Positions 48,515 to 58,587 of a stretch of DNA of 64,000 nucleotides are shown here, piece after piece. This DNA is from Desulfuribacillus stibiiarsenatis (lineage in GTDB: Bacteria; Bacillota; Bacilli; Desulfuribacillales; Desulfuribacillaceae). Each line of letters starts with the position of its first letter. The stretch's first letter is position 1. The stretch lies in contig NZ_MJAT01000022.1 of the NCBI RefSeq assembly GCF_001742305.1, positions 1-64,000 on the forward strand. The letters are read 5' to 3'. The notes beneath the pieces were generated by a model. It was not told where the DNA came from, ran no database searches, and was given only the letters and a program-made list of their open reading frames with translations. Both the position numbers and the translations under genes were made by a program.

Positions 48515-48546
48515 AAAAAGGACTGCCTTGGCAGCCCTTTTAATTT
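48515..48546 (+). terminator. Terminator after glnS
   Basis: AAAAGG-a-CTGCC pairs with GGCAG-c-CCTTTT around TT, followed by a T-rich stretch. Confidence 0.85.
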
Positions 48547-48712
48547 TTACTATCGAAAGTATAAGTTTTTATATTAATTTTTCGACTATCTGAATATTAT
48601 GCGACGTCAACATTGATAAGATTCTGATGAGAGTTGTGAGGTATGAACTGAATAGCTAATGCAAATCAAGGTAATCCTGTAACAAAATCTAATTTTGTTA
48701 GGGAGAGCATTC

Positions 48713-49018
48713 ATGATTCATCAAAAGATTCTATTCAAGCTATTATGTGTGTATATGTTATCTGTTATGGATTACATAATTACTAGGACAGCACTAGCAA
48801 AAGGTGCAATCGAAGCGAATCCAATCCTTGCCCCAATCATTGAAAGTCCAATAGGAATGACAATAAAACTTATGGCTCCATTAATAGTGTTAGCTTACTT
48901 ATGGTATCGAAGAAACTCGAATCCATTTCGTGTGAACTATACTGCCGCTTTTTTAGTTTTGTTTTATAGCCTAGTCGTAACATGGAATGTATCCGTATAT
49001 GTCTTTTATTTAATTTAA
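48713..49018 (+). CDS. Small membrane protein, DUF5658-like
   Basis: The 101-residue protein has three hydrophobic helices and the pattern MDYIITRTALAKGAIEANPI, typical of DUF5658-like small membrane proteins (Asp/Thr near helix 1, then ExNP). Function unknown. ATG 48713 follows GGGAGAG. It is convergent with copA and shares a terminator. Confidence 0.75.
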   Translation: MIHQKILFKLLCVYMLSVMDYIITRTALAKGAIEANPILAPIIESPIGMTIKLMAPLIVLAYLWYRRNSNPFRVNYTAAFLVLFYSLVVTWNVSVYVFYLI

Positions 49019-49041
49019 GAAGGTAAAATTTGTTAAATCTC

Positions 49042-49085
49042 ACAACTCCTAGATTATGATTGCATTTCATGAATTTAGGAGTTGT
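49042..49085. terminator. Shared terminator between DUF5658 gene and copA
   Basis: ACAACTCCTA pairs with TAGGAGTTGT around a 24-nt loop with partial inner pairing, with T-rich sequence on the plus side. Confidence 0.75.
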
Positions 49086-49091
49086 TTATTT

Positions 49092-51575
49092 TTATACTAA
49101 TTCCCGCACTGGCTTAAATAAACGCAAACGCATCGTATTCATAACGACAGAAACAGAACTAAAGGCCATCGCTGCAGCTGCGAGCATAGGATTCATGAGG
49201 ACACCCCAGACTGGCCATAGGATTCCAGCAGCTACAGGGATTAAAATGATGTTATAAGCGAACGCCCAGAATAGATTCTGCCAAATCATCCGCATTGTTG
49301 CCTTCGACAACTGAATAGCTGTTGGCACACCCCGTAAATCACCGGAAATCAGCGTTACATCGGAAGCTTCCATTGCTACATCAGTACCAGTTCCAATGGC
49401 TATCCCTACATTCGCTTGGGCTAAAGCTGGTGCATCGTTAATGCCATCACCTACCATTGCCACGATTTTCCCATTATCCTGTAGCTCTTTCACTTTTAGA
49501 GACTTGTGCTCGGGAAGTACCTCGGCAAACAGTCGCGTTATCCCAACTTGCTTCGCAATAGCCGCTGCTGTTCTTTGATTATCGCCAGTTAGCATGATTA
49601 CTTCTATCCCTTGACGTTGTAGACTTTGAATCGCACGGTATGAATTCTCTTTCACGGTATCTGCTACAGCAATTACCCCTGTTGGGTGATTGTTGATTGC
49701 AATGTACATAGGAGTCTTACCTTCGGAGGCTAACTGATCAGAAGACGATAATAACTCTTCTGGGAATCTTACTTCGTTTGCTTCCATTAGTCGTTGGTTT
49801 CCAATTAAAATATGATTATCTAAAACTGTAGCTTGTAGTCCTTGCCCAGGAATTGCTTCGAACGTCTCAGGTTCTAGCAAATCTAATCCGCGTTCTTTGG
49901 CAGCTTTAACAATGGATTGCCCTAGAGGATGCTCAGAAGCTGTCTCGATAGAAGCTACTAAGCGCAAGAATTGATTTTCGTCTAAAGTAATATCGCTTTC
50001 TGGAATCATAGTATTAAGAATTATATCTGTTAACGATGGCTCTCCTACAGTTATTGTACCTGTCTTATCTAGTACGACGGTATTGATTTTATGGGCCATT
50101 TCAAGACTATGTGCATCTTTAATGAGGATTCCATTCTCTGCGCCTTTCCCTGTACCAACCATAATTGCAGTTGGAGTAGCTAGGCCTAGAGCACAAGGGC
50201 ATGCAATAATCAGAACTGCTATAAAGGTCGTAAGGCCAAACACCAATGAAGGATCTGGTCCGAAAATCCACCATAATAAGAAGCTTGCAATAGCAGTAAC
50301 CACTACAAAAGGAACAAAATAAGCGGCAACCTTATCTACAATTTTTTGGATAGGCGCTTTAGAGCCTTGGGCATCCTCGACTAATTGAATGATTTGTGCA
50401 AGCATTGTATCTTTACCAATTTTCGTGGCGCGGAAACGGAAAGAGCCTGTTTTGTTCATAGTAGCACCTATGACCTCATCATCGACAGTCTTATCTACTG
50501 GGATGCTTTCGCCTGTTAACATCGATTCGTCAATTGTCGAGCGACCACTAATGATTACGCCATCAACAGGTATTTTTTCACCGGGACGGACAACCAAGAT
50601 ATCTCCTACAACTAACTCTTCAATAGGTAAGTCAAGCTCCATATCGTTGCGGATCACTCGAGCCGTTTTCGATTGCATACCCATCAGCCTGCGGATTGCC
50701 TCGGAAGTCTTTCCCTTGGCCTTAGCTTCCATAATTCTACCTAGCAAGATTAATGTAGTGATAACTGTCGCTACGTCATAGTACAACTGGTAAGGGAAGC
50801 CAATCGATGTTAAAAAGTCAGGGAAAAGTGTCATGGCAGCACTATACAACCACGCAGAACTTGTTCCCATCGCCACAAGTACATTCATATCGCTTGTGCC
50901 ATGAGATAAAGCAGCATAAGCTCCTTTATAAAAACGCCAACCGGAAAAGAATTGCACAGGTGTTGTAAACAGTAACAACGTTATTGGTAAAGTTAAGAAA
51001 TGTGGAACCCAATCGCCCCAACCTGGCAGCATGTGCGGTAAAGAGCCGATTAATACAATTGTAGTTAGAATCGCGCCAAACAAGAAATCTTTGCTAAGTC
51101 TTTTCATCTCTTGTTCTCGTTGTTTCTGTTCTCGGTCTTCTGTAGTTTCGCGTTCAATTTCAAACACTTGAAAGCCCAAAGACACAATCTTTTGTTGAAT
51201 CATAGGGTATGTGGTTTCACTGCTGTCGTAATCGACCACAGCTTTGTGTGTTGCTAGATTTACCGCGACCGCGTGTACACCACTAAGCTTTAGAACTGCT
51301 TTTTCTATGCGATTCACGCAAGCAGCACAAGACATTCCACCAATCGGAATCGTGATTTTCTCCAATTGGGCGGGAGCTGCAGTAAATCCCATCTTTTCAA
51401 TCGCAGCTATCATGTCTGCTGGTGCCACTTTTGTATTGTCATAGGTAATCGTAGCGCGATGAGTACTCAAGTTCACATTTGCTTCTGCAACACCATCGAA
51501 TTTTAACAAACGCTTTTCTATTCTACTGACACAAGCAGCGCAAGACATCCCACCAATTTTTAATATAGTCTTCAT
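49092..51575 (-). CDS. copA: Copper-exporting P1B-type ATPase CopA
   Basis: The 827-residue protein has two heavy-metal-associated domains with GMSCAAC motifs (Cys 12/15 and 83/86), eight membrane helices, the TGES actuator loop, the metal-translocating [13 protein letters not shown], the DKTGT phosphorylation site and the nucleotide domain ([16 protein letters not shown]). It exports Cu(I) across the cytoplasmic membrane. The CPC motif and the CsoR gene upstream support copper or silver specificity. It is 111 bp downstream of csoR with its own CsoR-boxed promoter. Confidence 0.96.
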   Translation of the reverse strand: MKTILKIGGMSCAACVSRIEKRLLKFDGVAEANVNLSTHRATITYDNTKVAPADMIAAIEKMGFTAAPAQLEKITIPIGGMSCAACVNRIEKAVLKLSGVHAVAVNLATHKAVVDYDSSETTYPMIQQKIVSLGFQVFEIERETTEDREQKQREQEMKRLSKDFLFGAILTTIVLIGSLPHMLPGWGDWVPHFLTLPITLLLFTTPVQFFSGWRFYKGAYAALSHGTSDMNVLVAMGTSSAWLYSAAMTLFPDFLTSIGFPYQLYYDVATVITTLILLGRIMEAKAKGKTSEAIRRLMGMQSKTARVIRNDMELDLPIEELVVGDILVVRPGEKIPVDGVIISGRSTIDESMLTGESIPVDKTVDDEVIGATMNKTGSFRFRATKIGKDTMLAQIIQLVEDAQGSKAPIQKIVDKVAAYFVPFVVVTAIASFLLWWIFGPDPSLVFGLTTFIAVLIIACPCALGLATPTAIMVGTGKGAENGILIKDAHSLEMAHKINTVVLDKTGTITVGEPSLTDIILNTMIPESDITLDENQFLRLVASIETASEHPLGQSIVKAAKERGLDLLEPETFEAIPGQGLQATVLDNHILIGNQRLMEANEVRFPEELLSSSDQLASEGKTPMYIAINNHPTGVIAVADTVKENSYRAIQSLQRQGIEVIMLTGDNQRTAAAIAKQVGITRLFAEVLPEHKSLKVKELQDNGKIVAMVGDGINDAPALAQANVGIAIGTGTDVAMEASDVTLISGDLRGVPTAIQLSKATMRMIWQNLFWAFAYNIILIPVAAGILWPVWGVLMNPMLAAAAMAFSSVSVVMNTMRLRLFKPVRELV

Positions 51576-51642
51576 CGATATCCCCTCAATTCTGGTTATA
51601 ATAAGATAACAAAAATAAACTAAAATTATAATTCATCTTAAA

Positions 51643-51674
51643 TATAGGATACCCCCCTATACTATAAATGTCAA
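51643..51674 (-). promoter_or_regulatory. copA promoter with CsoR-type operator
   Basis: On the minus strand TTGACA (51674-51669) and TATCCT (51651-51646) are 17 bp apart. The spacer and -10 hold TATAGGGGGGTATCCTATA (51644-51662), a G-tract pseudo-palindrome of the kind bound by CsoR repressors. It would silence copA without Cu(I). Confidence 0.7.
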
Positions 51675-51686
51675 GGGTGTGAATCA

Positions 51687-51983
51687 TTATTTCATTAGTT
51701 TACTAACCGTTTTTACTAATTCAGGAATAACTTCTAAATCTCCTTGCTGTATTCTTCGAGTTACGCACGTTTTCATATGATTTTCTATTAACAATTTCCC
51801 GACTCCATTTAGGGCTGCTTGAATGGAGGCTATTTGATTCAAGACATCATCACAATATACATCTTTCTCAATTAAACCTTTGACTCCACGAATTTGTCCT
51901 TCTATACGATTTAATCTGTTAATTAAACTTTCTTTCATTTCATTTGTATGATTACTTTTGAGAGAATCTTTTGATTGGGTCAT
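51687..51983 (-). CDS. csoR: Copper-sensing repressor CsoR
   Basis: The 98-residue all-helical protein belongs to the CsoR/RcnR family (DUF156): INRLNRIEGQIRGVKGLIE, then Cys 44, His 69 and Cys 73, the Cu(I)-binding C-H-C triad of CsoR. Cu(I) binding releases it from DNA. It lies directly before copA on the same strand and after the glycosylase gene; a matching operator stands at the copA promoter. Confidence 0.93.
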   Translation of the reverse strand: MTQSKDSLKSNHTNEMKESLINRLNRIEGQIRGVKGLIEKDVYCDDVLNQIASIQAALNGVGKLLIENHMKTCVTRRIQQGDLEVIPELVKTVSKLMK

Positions 51984-52015
51984 ATGACGTTTCTCCTTTA
52001 ATAATTAGTAAACAG

Positions 52016-52684
52016 CTAAAGATTAACAGTATTTCTATATTGACAATCATTAAAAAAGCAACTACTACATAATGGTTTCTTTCGGCAAAATTGTTTGGCA
52101 TGTTCAACGATCAATGCATGATATTCGTTGTAGATATTGTGGTTGACTTCTAATTGATTTTCAAACAACTCACGAAAAGCATCATAATCTTTAGGGACAT
52201 CCATGCCCAAGCGGTCAAAAATTCGTCGTGAGTAAGCATCGATGACGAAGATGGGTTTATTCACAGCATATAAAATGATAGAATCGGCAGTTTCTTTGCC
52301 TATGCCGTTAATGGACAACAACTGATGGCGTAAATCAGCAATGTCCATCTTTTGTAGAACATCAATAGAAAACTTATGTGTCAGGAACCACGCTAAAAAG
52401 TTTTTTAACCTTCGCGTTTTCACTGTAAAAAAACCGCTAGGACGGATTAATTCTGCTAGCTGAGAATCTTCCATAGCAATTATTATCTCTGGTTTTAAGT
52501 AAGGTCGGAGATTATGTATTGCTTTCTCTACATTTTGCCATGACGTGTTTTGGGTTAAGATTGCACCAACCATCACTTCGAAAGGGGAATCGGCAGGCCA
52601 CCAATTTAAGTGTCCATAGTGGTATAAAAGTCGGTCATAGGTTGATGGGATGAGTGATAATTCTGTAGATTGATTCGGCACCAT
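52016..52684 (-). CDS. HhH-GPD DNA glycosylase, endonuclease III/MagIII-like, with 4Fe-4S cluster
   Basis: The 222-residue protein has the HhH-GPD fold with hairpin SINGIGKETADSIILYA, the conserved Asp in FVIDAYSRR, and a C-terminal cluster motif (C200-x5-C206-x2-C209-x5-C215). The lyase Lys of endonuclease III (GRKTAN) is replaced by Glu (GKETAD), as in 3-methyladenine glycosylase MagIII, so a monofunctional alkylbase glycosylase is more likely than classical Nth. It acts in base excision repair. csoR follows 32 bp downstream. Confidence 0.85.
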   Translation of the reverse strand: MVPNQSTELSLIPSTYDRLLYHYGHLNWWPADSPFEVMVGAILTQNTSWQNVEKAIHNLRPYLKPEIIIAMEDSQLAELIRPSGFFTVKTRRLKNFLAWFLTHKFSIDVLQKMDIADLRHQLLSINGIGKETADSIILYAVNKPIFVIDAYSRRIFDRLGMDVPKDYDAFRELFENQLEVNHNIYNEYHALIVEHAKQFCRKKPLCSSCFFNDCQYRNTVNL

Positions 52685-52885
52685 GGCGATAACTCCTCGT
52701 ATAGTTTAGCTCTTTTTTAGATTGCTTTTTTTAAAAAGATAAACTCTTTTTATATAGTACTTCTCTTTATGAGATCCTTTTACAACTAAAAGTATAGAAG
52801 ATTTGTTTCCTAACGCTTATTGTAGGTAGGAATAGTTAATCCATATTGTAACATAAAATATTTGAAATACGCATCTCGGAACGCA

Positions 52886-52914
52886 TTGACTAAGGGTGCT
52901 TTCGGCAGTACAAT
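52886..52914 (+). promoter_or_regulatory. Promoter of rarD
   Basis: TTGACT (52886-52891) and TACAAT (52909-52914) are 17 bp apart, about 55 bp before the start codon. The remainder of the spacer 52685-52885 shows nothing recognisable. Confidence 0.65.
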
Positions 52915-52969
52915 AGCCAAATAAGTAATTGCTTATTATATAGATAGAAGTGGTAAGGGGACAGAGTGT

Positions 52970-54010
52970 ATGGATGCGCAGTCATCATGTGAAGTTGTGA
53001 AAGAGCAACGACTAGGGGTTATGTACGCTGTATTAGCCTATGTGCTTTGGGGTGTTCTTCCACTATATTGGAAGATGCTAGATTACATTCCAACGGGCGA
53101 GATTTTAGCACATCGCGTGTTTTGGTCGTGTGTGTTCATGTTTGGAGTCATTGCTGTATTTAAGCTGTGGAATCCATTGAAAGAAGTAGTTGTGGTTCGA
53201 AGAAAAAGAATATCAATATTTTTCTGCGCCATTTTTATAAGTATAAACTGGTTCACATATATAGGGGCAGTAAATAGTGACCAATTAGTAGAAGCTAGTT
53301 TTGGTTATTTTATCACGCCTATTTTTAGTGTACTTCTTGCAGTTGTCGTCCTAAAGGAGCGTTTGAATTTCTGGCAAGGCGTTGCATTGGGACTAGTTTG
53401 TATAGGGGTATTGGTTATGATTTTTCAATATGGAAGAATGCCTTGGATGGCATTAGTCTTAGCATCGTCTTTTGCAATGTATGGATTAATTAAGAAAAAG
53501 GCAAATATTGACTCTATTGTTGGGTTAACAATTGAAACGGCGTATGTTACGCCAATTGCAATCTTATATTTATTAGTCTTACAAGTAACGGGGAAACAAT
53601 CGTTTCATATGGCAATTGACTCTACGAATCTACTATTAATAGGTGCAGGGGCTGCCACGGCGTTACCACTTATATATTTTGCACAAGCGGCAAAACGGGC
53701 GTCTTTAGCAACCCTTGGTTTTACTCAGTATCTTGCTCCGTCGATAAGCCTAGGTATTGGAGTGCTTCTTTTTAAAGAGCCGTTTACATTAATCCATGGA
53801 ATTAGCTTTGGCTTTATATGGTGCGCCCTATTCTTCTATAGCTTTGCGAAGGCAGAATGGATGCTACGTGTAAGAAATCAAATATTTGCGACATTTCTTA
53901 GGAAGACAGTAGCAGTGCCGCCGATAGTGGCGCAACAAGTTGTGCAACCAGTAGTGGGACAACAAATAATTGTACAGTCAGCAGACTCTATTAAGCAAAT
54001 TGCAGACTAA
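52970..54010 (+). CDS. rarD: RarD-type EamA transporter
   Basis: The 346-residue membrane protein has about ten helices and the RarD signature from the start (GVMYAVLAYVLWGVLPLYWKML, then PTGEILAHRVFWSCVF) with two EamA repeats. RarD proteins are DMT-superfamily permeases of uncertain substrate. The C-terminus adds about 30 hydrophilic Gln/Val-rich residues (VVQPVVGQQIIVQS) beyond the last helix. Monocistronic, ending at a hairpin. Confidence 0.88.
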   Translation: MDAQSSCEVVKEQRLGVMYAVLAYVLWGVLPLYWKMLDYIPTGEILAHRVFWSCVFMFGVIAVFKLWNPLKEVVVVRRKRISIFFCAIFISINWFTYIGAVNSDQLVEASFGYFITPIFSVLLAVVVLKERLNFWQGVALGLVCIGVLVMIFQYGRMPWMALVLASSFAMYGLIKKKANIDSIVGLTIETAYVTPIAILYLLVLQVTGKQSFHMAIDSTNLLLIGAGAATALPLIYFAQAAKRASLATLGFTQYLAPSISLGIGVLLFKEPFTLIHGISFGFIWCALFFYSFAKAEWMLRVRNQIFATFLRKTVAVPPIVAQQVVQPVVGQQIIVQSADSIKQIAD

Positions 54011-54043
54011 GTCTGATATAAAATCTTATAGCACACCGGATAT

Positions 54044-54073
54044 ATCCATACAGCATTAATTTGTATGGATTTT
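54044..54073 (+). terminator. Terminator after rarD
   Basis: ATCCATACA pairs perfectly with TGTATGGAT around a 9-nt loop, followed by TTT. Confidence 0.8.
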
Positions 54074-54146
54074 CTTATTCAACCTGTGTTCTACCATTTA
54101 AAAAATAGAGGGAATCATTTATGATAGTTATAATGGAGGGGAATTT

Positions 54147-55373
54147 ATGAAATCTAATAAACATTCATTTGTTATGAAAAGCAGCACCTTATTATTAATA
54201 GCGTTCTTAAGCTTTACTATAATCGGTTGTTCAAAAGATACAGAAGCAGTAGTAGACATAACGAAACCTGTAAAAACGATGGCGGTTCACTCGGAAGAGA
54301 GAATTGTGGAACTTATCTATATCGGAATCGTCGAAGCTGAAGATATTAAGAAGCTTAGCTTTGGCACAGGTGGGTTAATCGAAAAGATATATGTAAAGAA
54401 ACATGATACAATTCGCCCTGGGCAGCTATTAGCAACAGTCAGCACGAAAGACTTGCAGTTCGCTGTACGAGAAGCAAAGGCGCAAGTGGATATGGCGAAT
54501 GCGCAGTACCGTTTGGCATTGCAAGGGGCAGCAAATGAAGATGTCAATCAAGCCCTACTAGCGATTCAAAAGGCGGAAGATGCTTATGATTATACATTCA
54601 ATCAGTTAGAGCGAATGAGAAGTCTCTATGAACAAGGGGCAATACCTAAGGTCGAACTAGAGAAAGTGGAGTTTGAATTCAACTTGCGCACGACTGAAAA
54701 GGCCCAAGCAGAAGCACAATTGAAAAAGGTAGAAAATGCTGTGCGTATGGAAGAAAAGGAAGCGTTATTAGCGCAATTGGAGCGGGCGCAAGTGGACTAT
54801 GAATACAAAAGCAGTATGCTAAAAGATGCCGAGATTCATTCCCATAGCGGTGGGTACGTGTTAGATATCGTAGCAAAAGAAGGAGAACGGGTCGGTTCGG
54901 GACATCCGGTCATTCTCATACAAAATACGAATCAAGTTGTAACTGTAGGAGTAACGAACCGAGATCTTCAGAACATCAAGCCAGGTCTTGATGTAAGTGT
55001 GAATGCCAATGGAGTTCATACATCAGGAAAGGTTATCAGCATAGCGGCAAACCCAGACCCAACCACACGTACTTACGCTGTGAAGATTCAATTGCAGCAA
55101 GAAAAGGATGCTTACGCGATCGGAACTGTTGTTCAAGTGAAATTTGCGATTGGAAAAGAAAAAGGGATCTGGATTCCGATTTCCTCCATTATGGCAGAAG
55201 CTTTCGATTACGTGTATACCGTAGATCGTGATATCGCGTATAAAACAGACGTTGTGTTAGGTGCTGTTATGGGCAATGAAATTAAGGTAGAAGGTTTAGA
55301 AGATGGGGCGTTGCTAGTGATAGAGGGTGCCAAAAGACTTTCACATCAAGAGCAAGTAAAGCTACAACAGTAG
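54147..55373 (+). CDS. RND efflux membrane fusion (adaptor) lipoprotein
   Basis: The 408-residue protein has a lipoprotein signal (lipobox IIGC, Cys 28), a biotinyl-lipoyl-like half (FGTGGLIEKIYVKKHDTIRPGQ), a long coiled-coil hairpin (about 105-215), the second lipoyl half (HSGGYVLDIVAKEGERVGSGH) and beta-barrel and membrane-proximal domains. It couples to the RND pump encoded 10 bp downstream. The Firmicute cell has one membrane, so it would extend the pump toward the wall; no outer membrane channel gene is present. Confidence 0.9.
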   Translation: MKSNKHSFVMKSSTLLLIAFLSFTIIGCSKDTEAVVDITKPVKTMAVHSEERIVELIYIGIVEAEDIKKLSFGTGGLIEKIYVKKHDTIRPGQLLATVSTKDLQFAVREAKAQVDMANAQYRLALQGAANEDVNQALLAIQKAEDAYDYTFNQLERMRSLYEQGAIPKVELEKVEFEFNLRTTEKAQAEAQLKKVENAVRMEEKEALLAQLERAQVDYEYKSSMLKDAEIHSHSGGYVLDIVAKEGERVGSGHPVILIQNTNQVVTVGVTNRDLQNIKPGLDVSVNANGVHTSGKVISIAANPDPTTRTYAVKIQLQQEKDAYAIGTVVQVKFAIGKEKGIWIPISSIMAEAFDYVYTVDRDIAYKTDVVLGAVMGNEIKVEGLEDGALLVIEGAKRLSHQEQVKLQQ

Positions 55374-55383
55374 GTGGAGGTAT

Positions 55384-58300
55384 ATGATGCTTCAAACAGC
55401 GATTCGGGCAGTCATTCAATATAGGAAAATTACGATGTTCACCGTTGTCGCCTTAGCGATTTTTGGAATGTATAGCTATTACGTGACTCCTAAACAAGAA
55501 GCACCAGAAATCAACGTGCCAATAGCTGTGATTACAACAATCTATCCTGGTGCAACTCCTGAGGATGTTGAAACCTTAATCACACGCAAAATAGAAGACG
55601 AGATCTCAACAATCAACGGTTACGATTATTCGGAGTCAACATCGAAGGAAGGCGTATCTGCAATAGCGATGCGTCTCAGCCAAGATGCGGATATAGATAA
55701 AGCGTGGACAGATTTGCGACAGAAAATGAATGATCTTCAAAGCAAACTTCCTACAGGTGCGAAAGAAATTCAAATTAACACAGAACTATCAGATTCCGCA
55801 GGTATTATTCTCAGTGTATCTAGCAATCAATATACACAACAGGAATTAGTGTATTATGGAGAGTTAATGAAACAGGAGTTGCAAAAGGTATCGGGGATCT
55901 CAAGGTTCGAAATTATCGGTGAACAGGCCAGAGAAATTCAGGTAGTTGTTGATTTGGCACAATTGCAATACTTGCCACTTTCTCTAAAGGATATTGCCGC
56001 CTCCTTACAGGCGCAAAACACAGAATTACCTTCAGGGAAAATTGAAGACGGAACACATAAAATTAACGTCAATACACCTCCAACTTTTGAAACGATAGAA
56101 GATATAGGCAATACGATTCTGTTAGTATCAAGGGAAAATGGCTCTGTCGTACGATTGAAAGATATTGCAGAGATCCATTATGTGCAATCTGAAGACGATC
56201 CCAATGCAACTCACAATGGTGAACAAGCGATTCTGTTAGCTGGTTATTTTAAAAACAACAAAAACATTGTCGATGTTGGTGCGGAAATCGATCAGCAATT
56301 AGTGAAATTTCAGTCCAAGCTACCATTGGATATAACGGTTTCCTATGTCCTCAATCAACCGAAGGATGTTCATAAATCAGTCAATCAATTTGTGCTTAAC
56401 TTATTACAAGGGATGGCGTTTGTGATTTTTGTAGTATTCGTGGGTATGGGAATCAGGAATGCCGTCATTGTAACGGCAGCTATCCCATTGTCGATTTTGA
56501 TTACCCTGAGTGCGATGAATGTATTAGACATTCAAATTCATCAAATTTCTATAACAGCCCTCATCATTGGACTAGGAATGTTAGTAGATAATGCAATTGT
56601 TGTCAGTGATACGATTCAAGTCCGTCTAGATGAAGGACAAGAACGTCTTCAGGCTTGCATAGATGGCGTAAGGGAAGTAGCAATGCCAATCTTTACATCA
56701 ACACTTACGACAATTGGCGCGTTTATACCACTGCTTGTACTACCTTCCGTTGCTGGAGAATATATTAAAAGCCTTCCGCAGATTGTTATGATAGCGCTTA
56801 TTGCATCCTATGTTGTGGCTTTATTCGTAACTCCTGTCATGGCGTTTTTATTTTTCAAGAAGAGTGTGGAGGCAGAAAGGCGTCATCTCATTCGTGGTAT
56901 TTTCGCAGGGACATTAAAGCTCGGTATGCGCTGGAAAACAACGACGTTTGTTATTTTGATTCTAGCCACAGTCGGCGCTGGACTTTTAGTGACGACACTA
57001 GGGTTGCAATTTTTCCCGAAAGCCGATAAGAATATTATCCACATTGATATTACTGCTGAACGCACAAGTGATGTACAATTAACGCAATCGATAGTTAATC
57101 AAGTAGAAGATATCCTGCAAAACTATACAGAGGTCGCTAGTTATACGACTGTAGTGGGTGGCGGTCTGCCAAAATTTTATAATACTCTTCCGGTGTATAC
57201 TGCGTCGCAAAGTGTTGCACAGATCCTGGTGGAAGTTGATTTGCATGAGAGTACTTTCAAACGCAACACACACTTAGTCAACGAACTTCAACGTGCTGTT
57301 GATGCCCAAGTAACAGGTGGCACAGCATTGGTTAAGGAACTAGAGCAGGGTGAGCCTATTGGCGCACCAGTAAGATTGAGAGTATATGGCGATGATATGG
57401 ATCAGTTATATGAAGTAGCTCTACAAATCCAGAATCTCCTGAAAGATATTGATGGAACTACGAATATTGATAACGACTTTCCGAAAAAAGTCTATGAGTT
57501 TCAAGTAGATGTCAACAATCAGCAAGCAAGCATCATGGGAGTTTCGAAATATGATATTCAAAGAGAGATTCATTACGCGTTGCGTGGAACAGAAGCTACG
57601 CTTCTAAAGCAACAAGGAAATGAATACCCGATTATCGTAAAGGGAAATATTGAATCTTTATCGGATTTAGAAGGACTGTTCATACCATCATCGATTACAG
57701 GTCAGAAATTCATGGTAAGAGATATGGCTGACGTGAAACTTCAAGCTTCAGTCCCAGCAATTCGCAAATATGATCGAGAAATTTCGTTAACAATATACAG
57801 TGATGTGATTACTGGGTATAGCCCTGTTACAATTCAAGAGCAGCTTCAAGCAAAGCTCGGTACAATTGAGGCAAAAGGCGTCGGGATTGTATTTGATGGA
57901 GAGCGTGAAAAGATTCAGGAAAACTTCGGGGACATTGGGTATTCTGCATTGTTCGCAGTCCTGTTGATTTATGGAGTATTGCTATTGCAATTTAACTCGT
58001 TTAGTCAGCCGTTTATCATCTTACTTACGATTCCACTATCAGCGATTGGGTCGATTGTTGGCTTATACCTCTTCCAACAGCCGTTGTCATTTACAGCGAT
58101 GCTAGGAATTGTGAGTTTATTTGGGATTGTAGTCAATAATGCGATCGTATTACTAGACTATATTAATAAGGAACGCGAAATGAATATTGAAATTGAACAA
58201 GCTTGTTATGATGCTGTTATTAAGCGCTTCCGACCGATTATGTTGAGTACGATTACGACAACCATGGGAATTATGCCTCTCGTATTTTCAGGGAGCGAAT

Positions 58301-58464
58301 TGTTTCGTCCGCTGGCAATCTCAATCATGTGCGGTTTATTGGTCTCAACGATTCTAACGTTAGTAGTCGTGCCTGTCTTCTATGCACTTACACAAGGCAA
58401 CTTGAAAGGGCAAAAACAACAAAATGCAATATTGTCGAGTTCTGCGGAGATGCTAAGTAAATAA
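55384..58464 (+). CDS. RND-family efflux permease (AcrB/HAE1-like)
   Basis: The 1026-residue pump has twelve expected membrane helices in two halves, each with a large extracytoplasmic porter/docking domain. The proton-relay helix segment LGMLVDNAIVVSD carries the conserved Asp pair region, matched by LFGIVVNNAIVLLDYIN in the second half. It exports lipophilic compounds, surfactants or metals using the proton gradient; closest in role to SwrC/YerP-type pumps of Firmicutes. It forms an operon with the adaptor. Substrate unknown. Confidence 0.92.
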   Translation: MMLQTAIRAVIQYRKITMFTVVALAIFGMYSYYVTPKQEAPEINVPIAVITTIYPGATPEDVETLITRKIEDEISTINGYDYSESTSKEGVSAIAMRLSQDADIDKAWTDLRQKMNDLQSKLPTGAKEIQINTELSDSAGIILSVSSNQYTQQELVYYGELMKQELQKVSGISRFEIIGEQAREIQVVVDLAQLQYLPLSLKDIAASLQAQNTELPSGKIEDGTHKINVNTPPTFETIEDIGNTILLVSRENGSVVRLKDIAEIHYVQSEDDPNATHNGEQAILLAGYFKNNKNIVDVGAEIDQQLVKFQSKLPLDITVSYVLNQPKDVHKSVNQFVLNLLQGMAFVIFVVFVGMGIRNAVIVTAAIPLSILITLSAMNVLDIQIHQISITALIIGLGMLVDNAIVVSDTIQVRLDEGQERLQACIDGVREVAMPIFTSTLTTIGAFIPLLVLPSVAGEYIKSLPQIVMIALIASYVVALFVTPVMAFLFFKKSVEAERRHLIRGIFAGTLKLGMRWKTTTFVILILATVGAGLLVTTLGLQFFPKADKNIIHIDITAERTSDVQLTQSIVNQVEDILQNYTEVASYTTVVGGGLPKFYNTLPVYTASQSVAQILVEVDLHESTFKRNTHLVNELQRAVDAQVTGGTALVKELEQGEPIGAPVRLRVYGDDMDQLYEVALQIQNLLKDIDGTTNIDNDFPKKVYEFQVDVNNQQASIMGVSKYDIQREIHYALRGTEATLLKQQGNEYPIIVKGNIESLSDLEGLFIPSSITGQKFMVRDMADVKLQASVPAIRKYDREISLTIYSDVITGYSPVTIQEQLQAKLGTIEAKGVGIVFDGEREKIQENFGDIGYSALFAVLLIYGVLLLQFNSFSQPFIILLTIPLSAIGSIVGLYLFQQPLSFTAMLGIVSLFGIVVNNAIVLLDYINKEREMNIEIEQACYDAVIKRFRPIMLSTITTTMGIMPLVFSGSELFRPLAISIMCGLLVSTILTLVVVPVFYALTQGNLKGQKQQNAILSSSAEMLSK

Positions 58465-58587
58465 TCAAAGCAAAGTAAAACATCAGCAAAGTAAAGTACA
58501 AAAACAAAGTAAAGAATCAATTGAAATTGTTCATGTGAATACAAATAAAAATAAAATCTTCTTAATTGCAAAAATGGAGATGATGAC
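58465..58587. other. Spacer with CAAAGTAAA-type direct repeats
   Basis: CAAAGTAAA-like words recur four times between about 58467 and 58524. No terminator for the RND operon was recognised, so read-through into msrA is possible. Confidence 0.45.
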
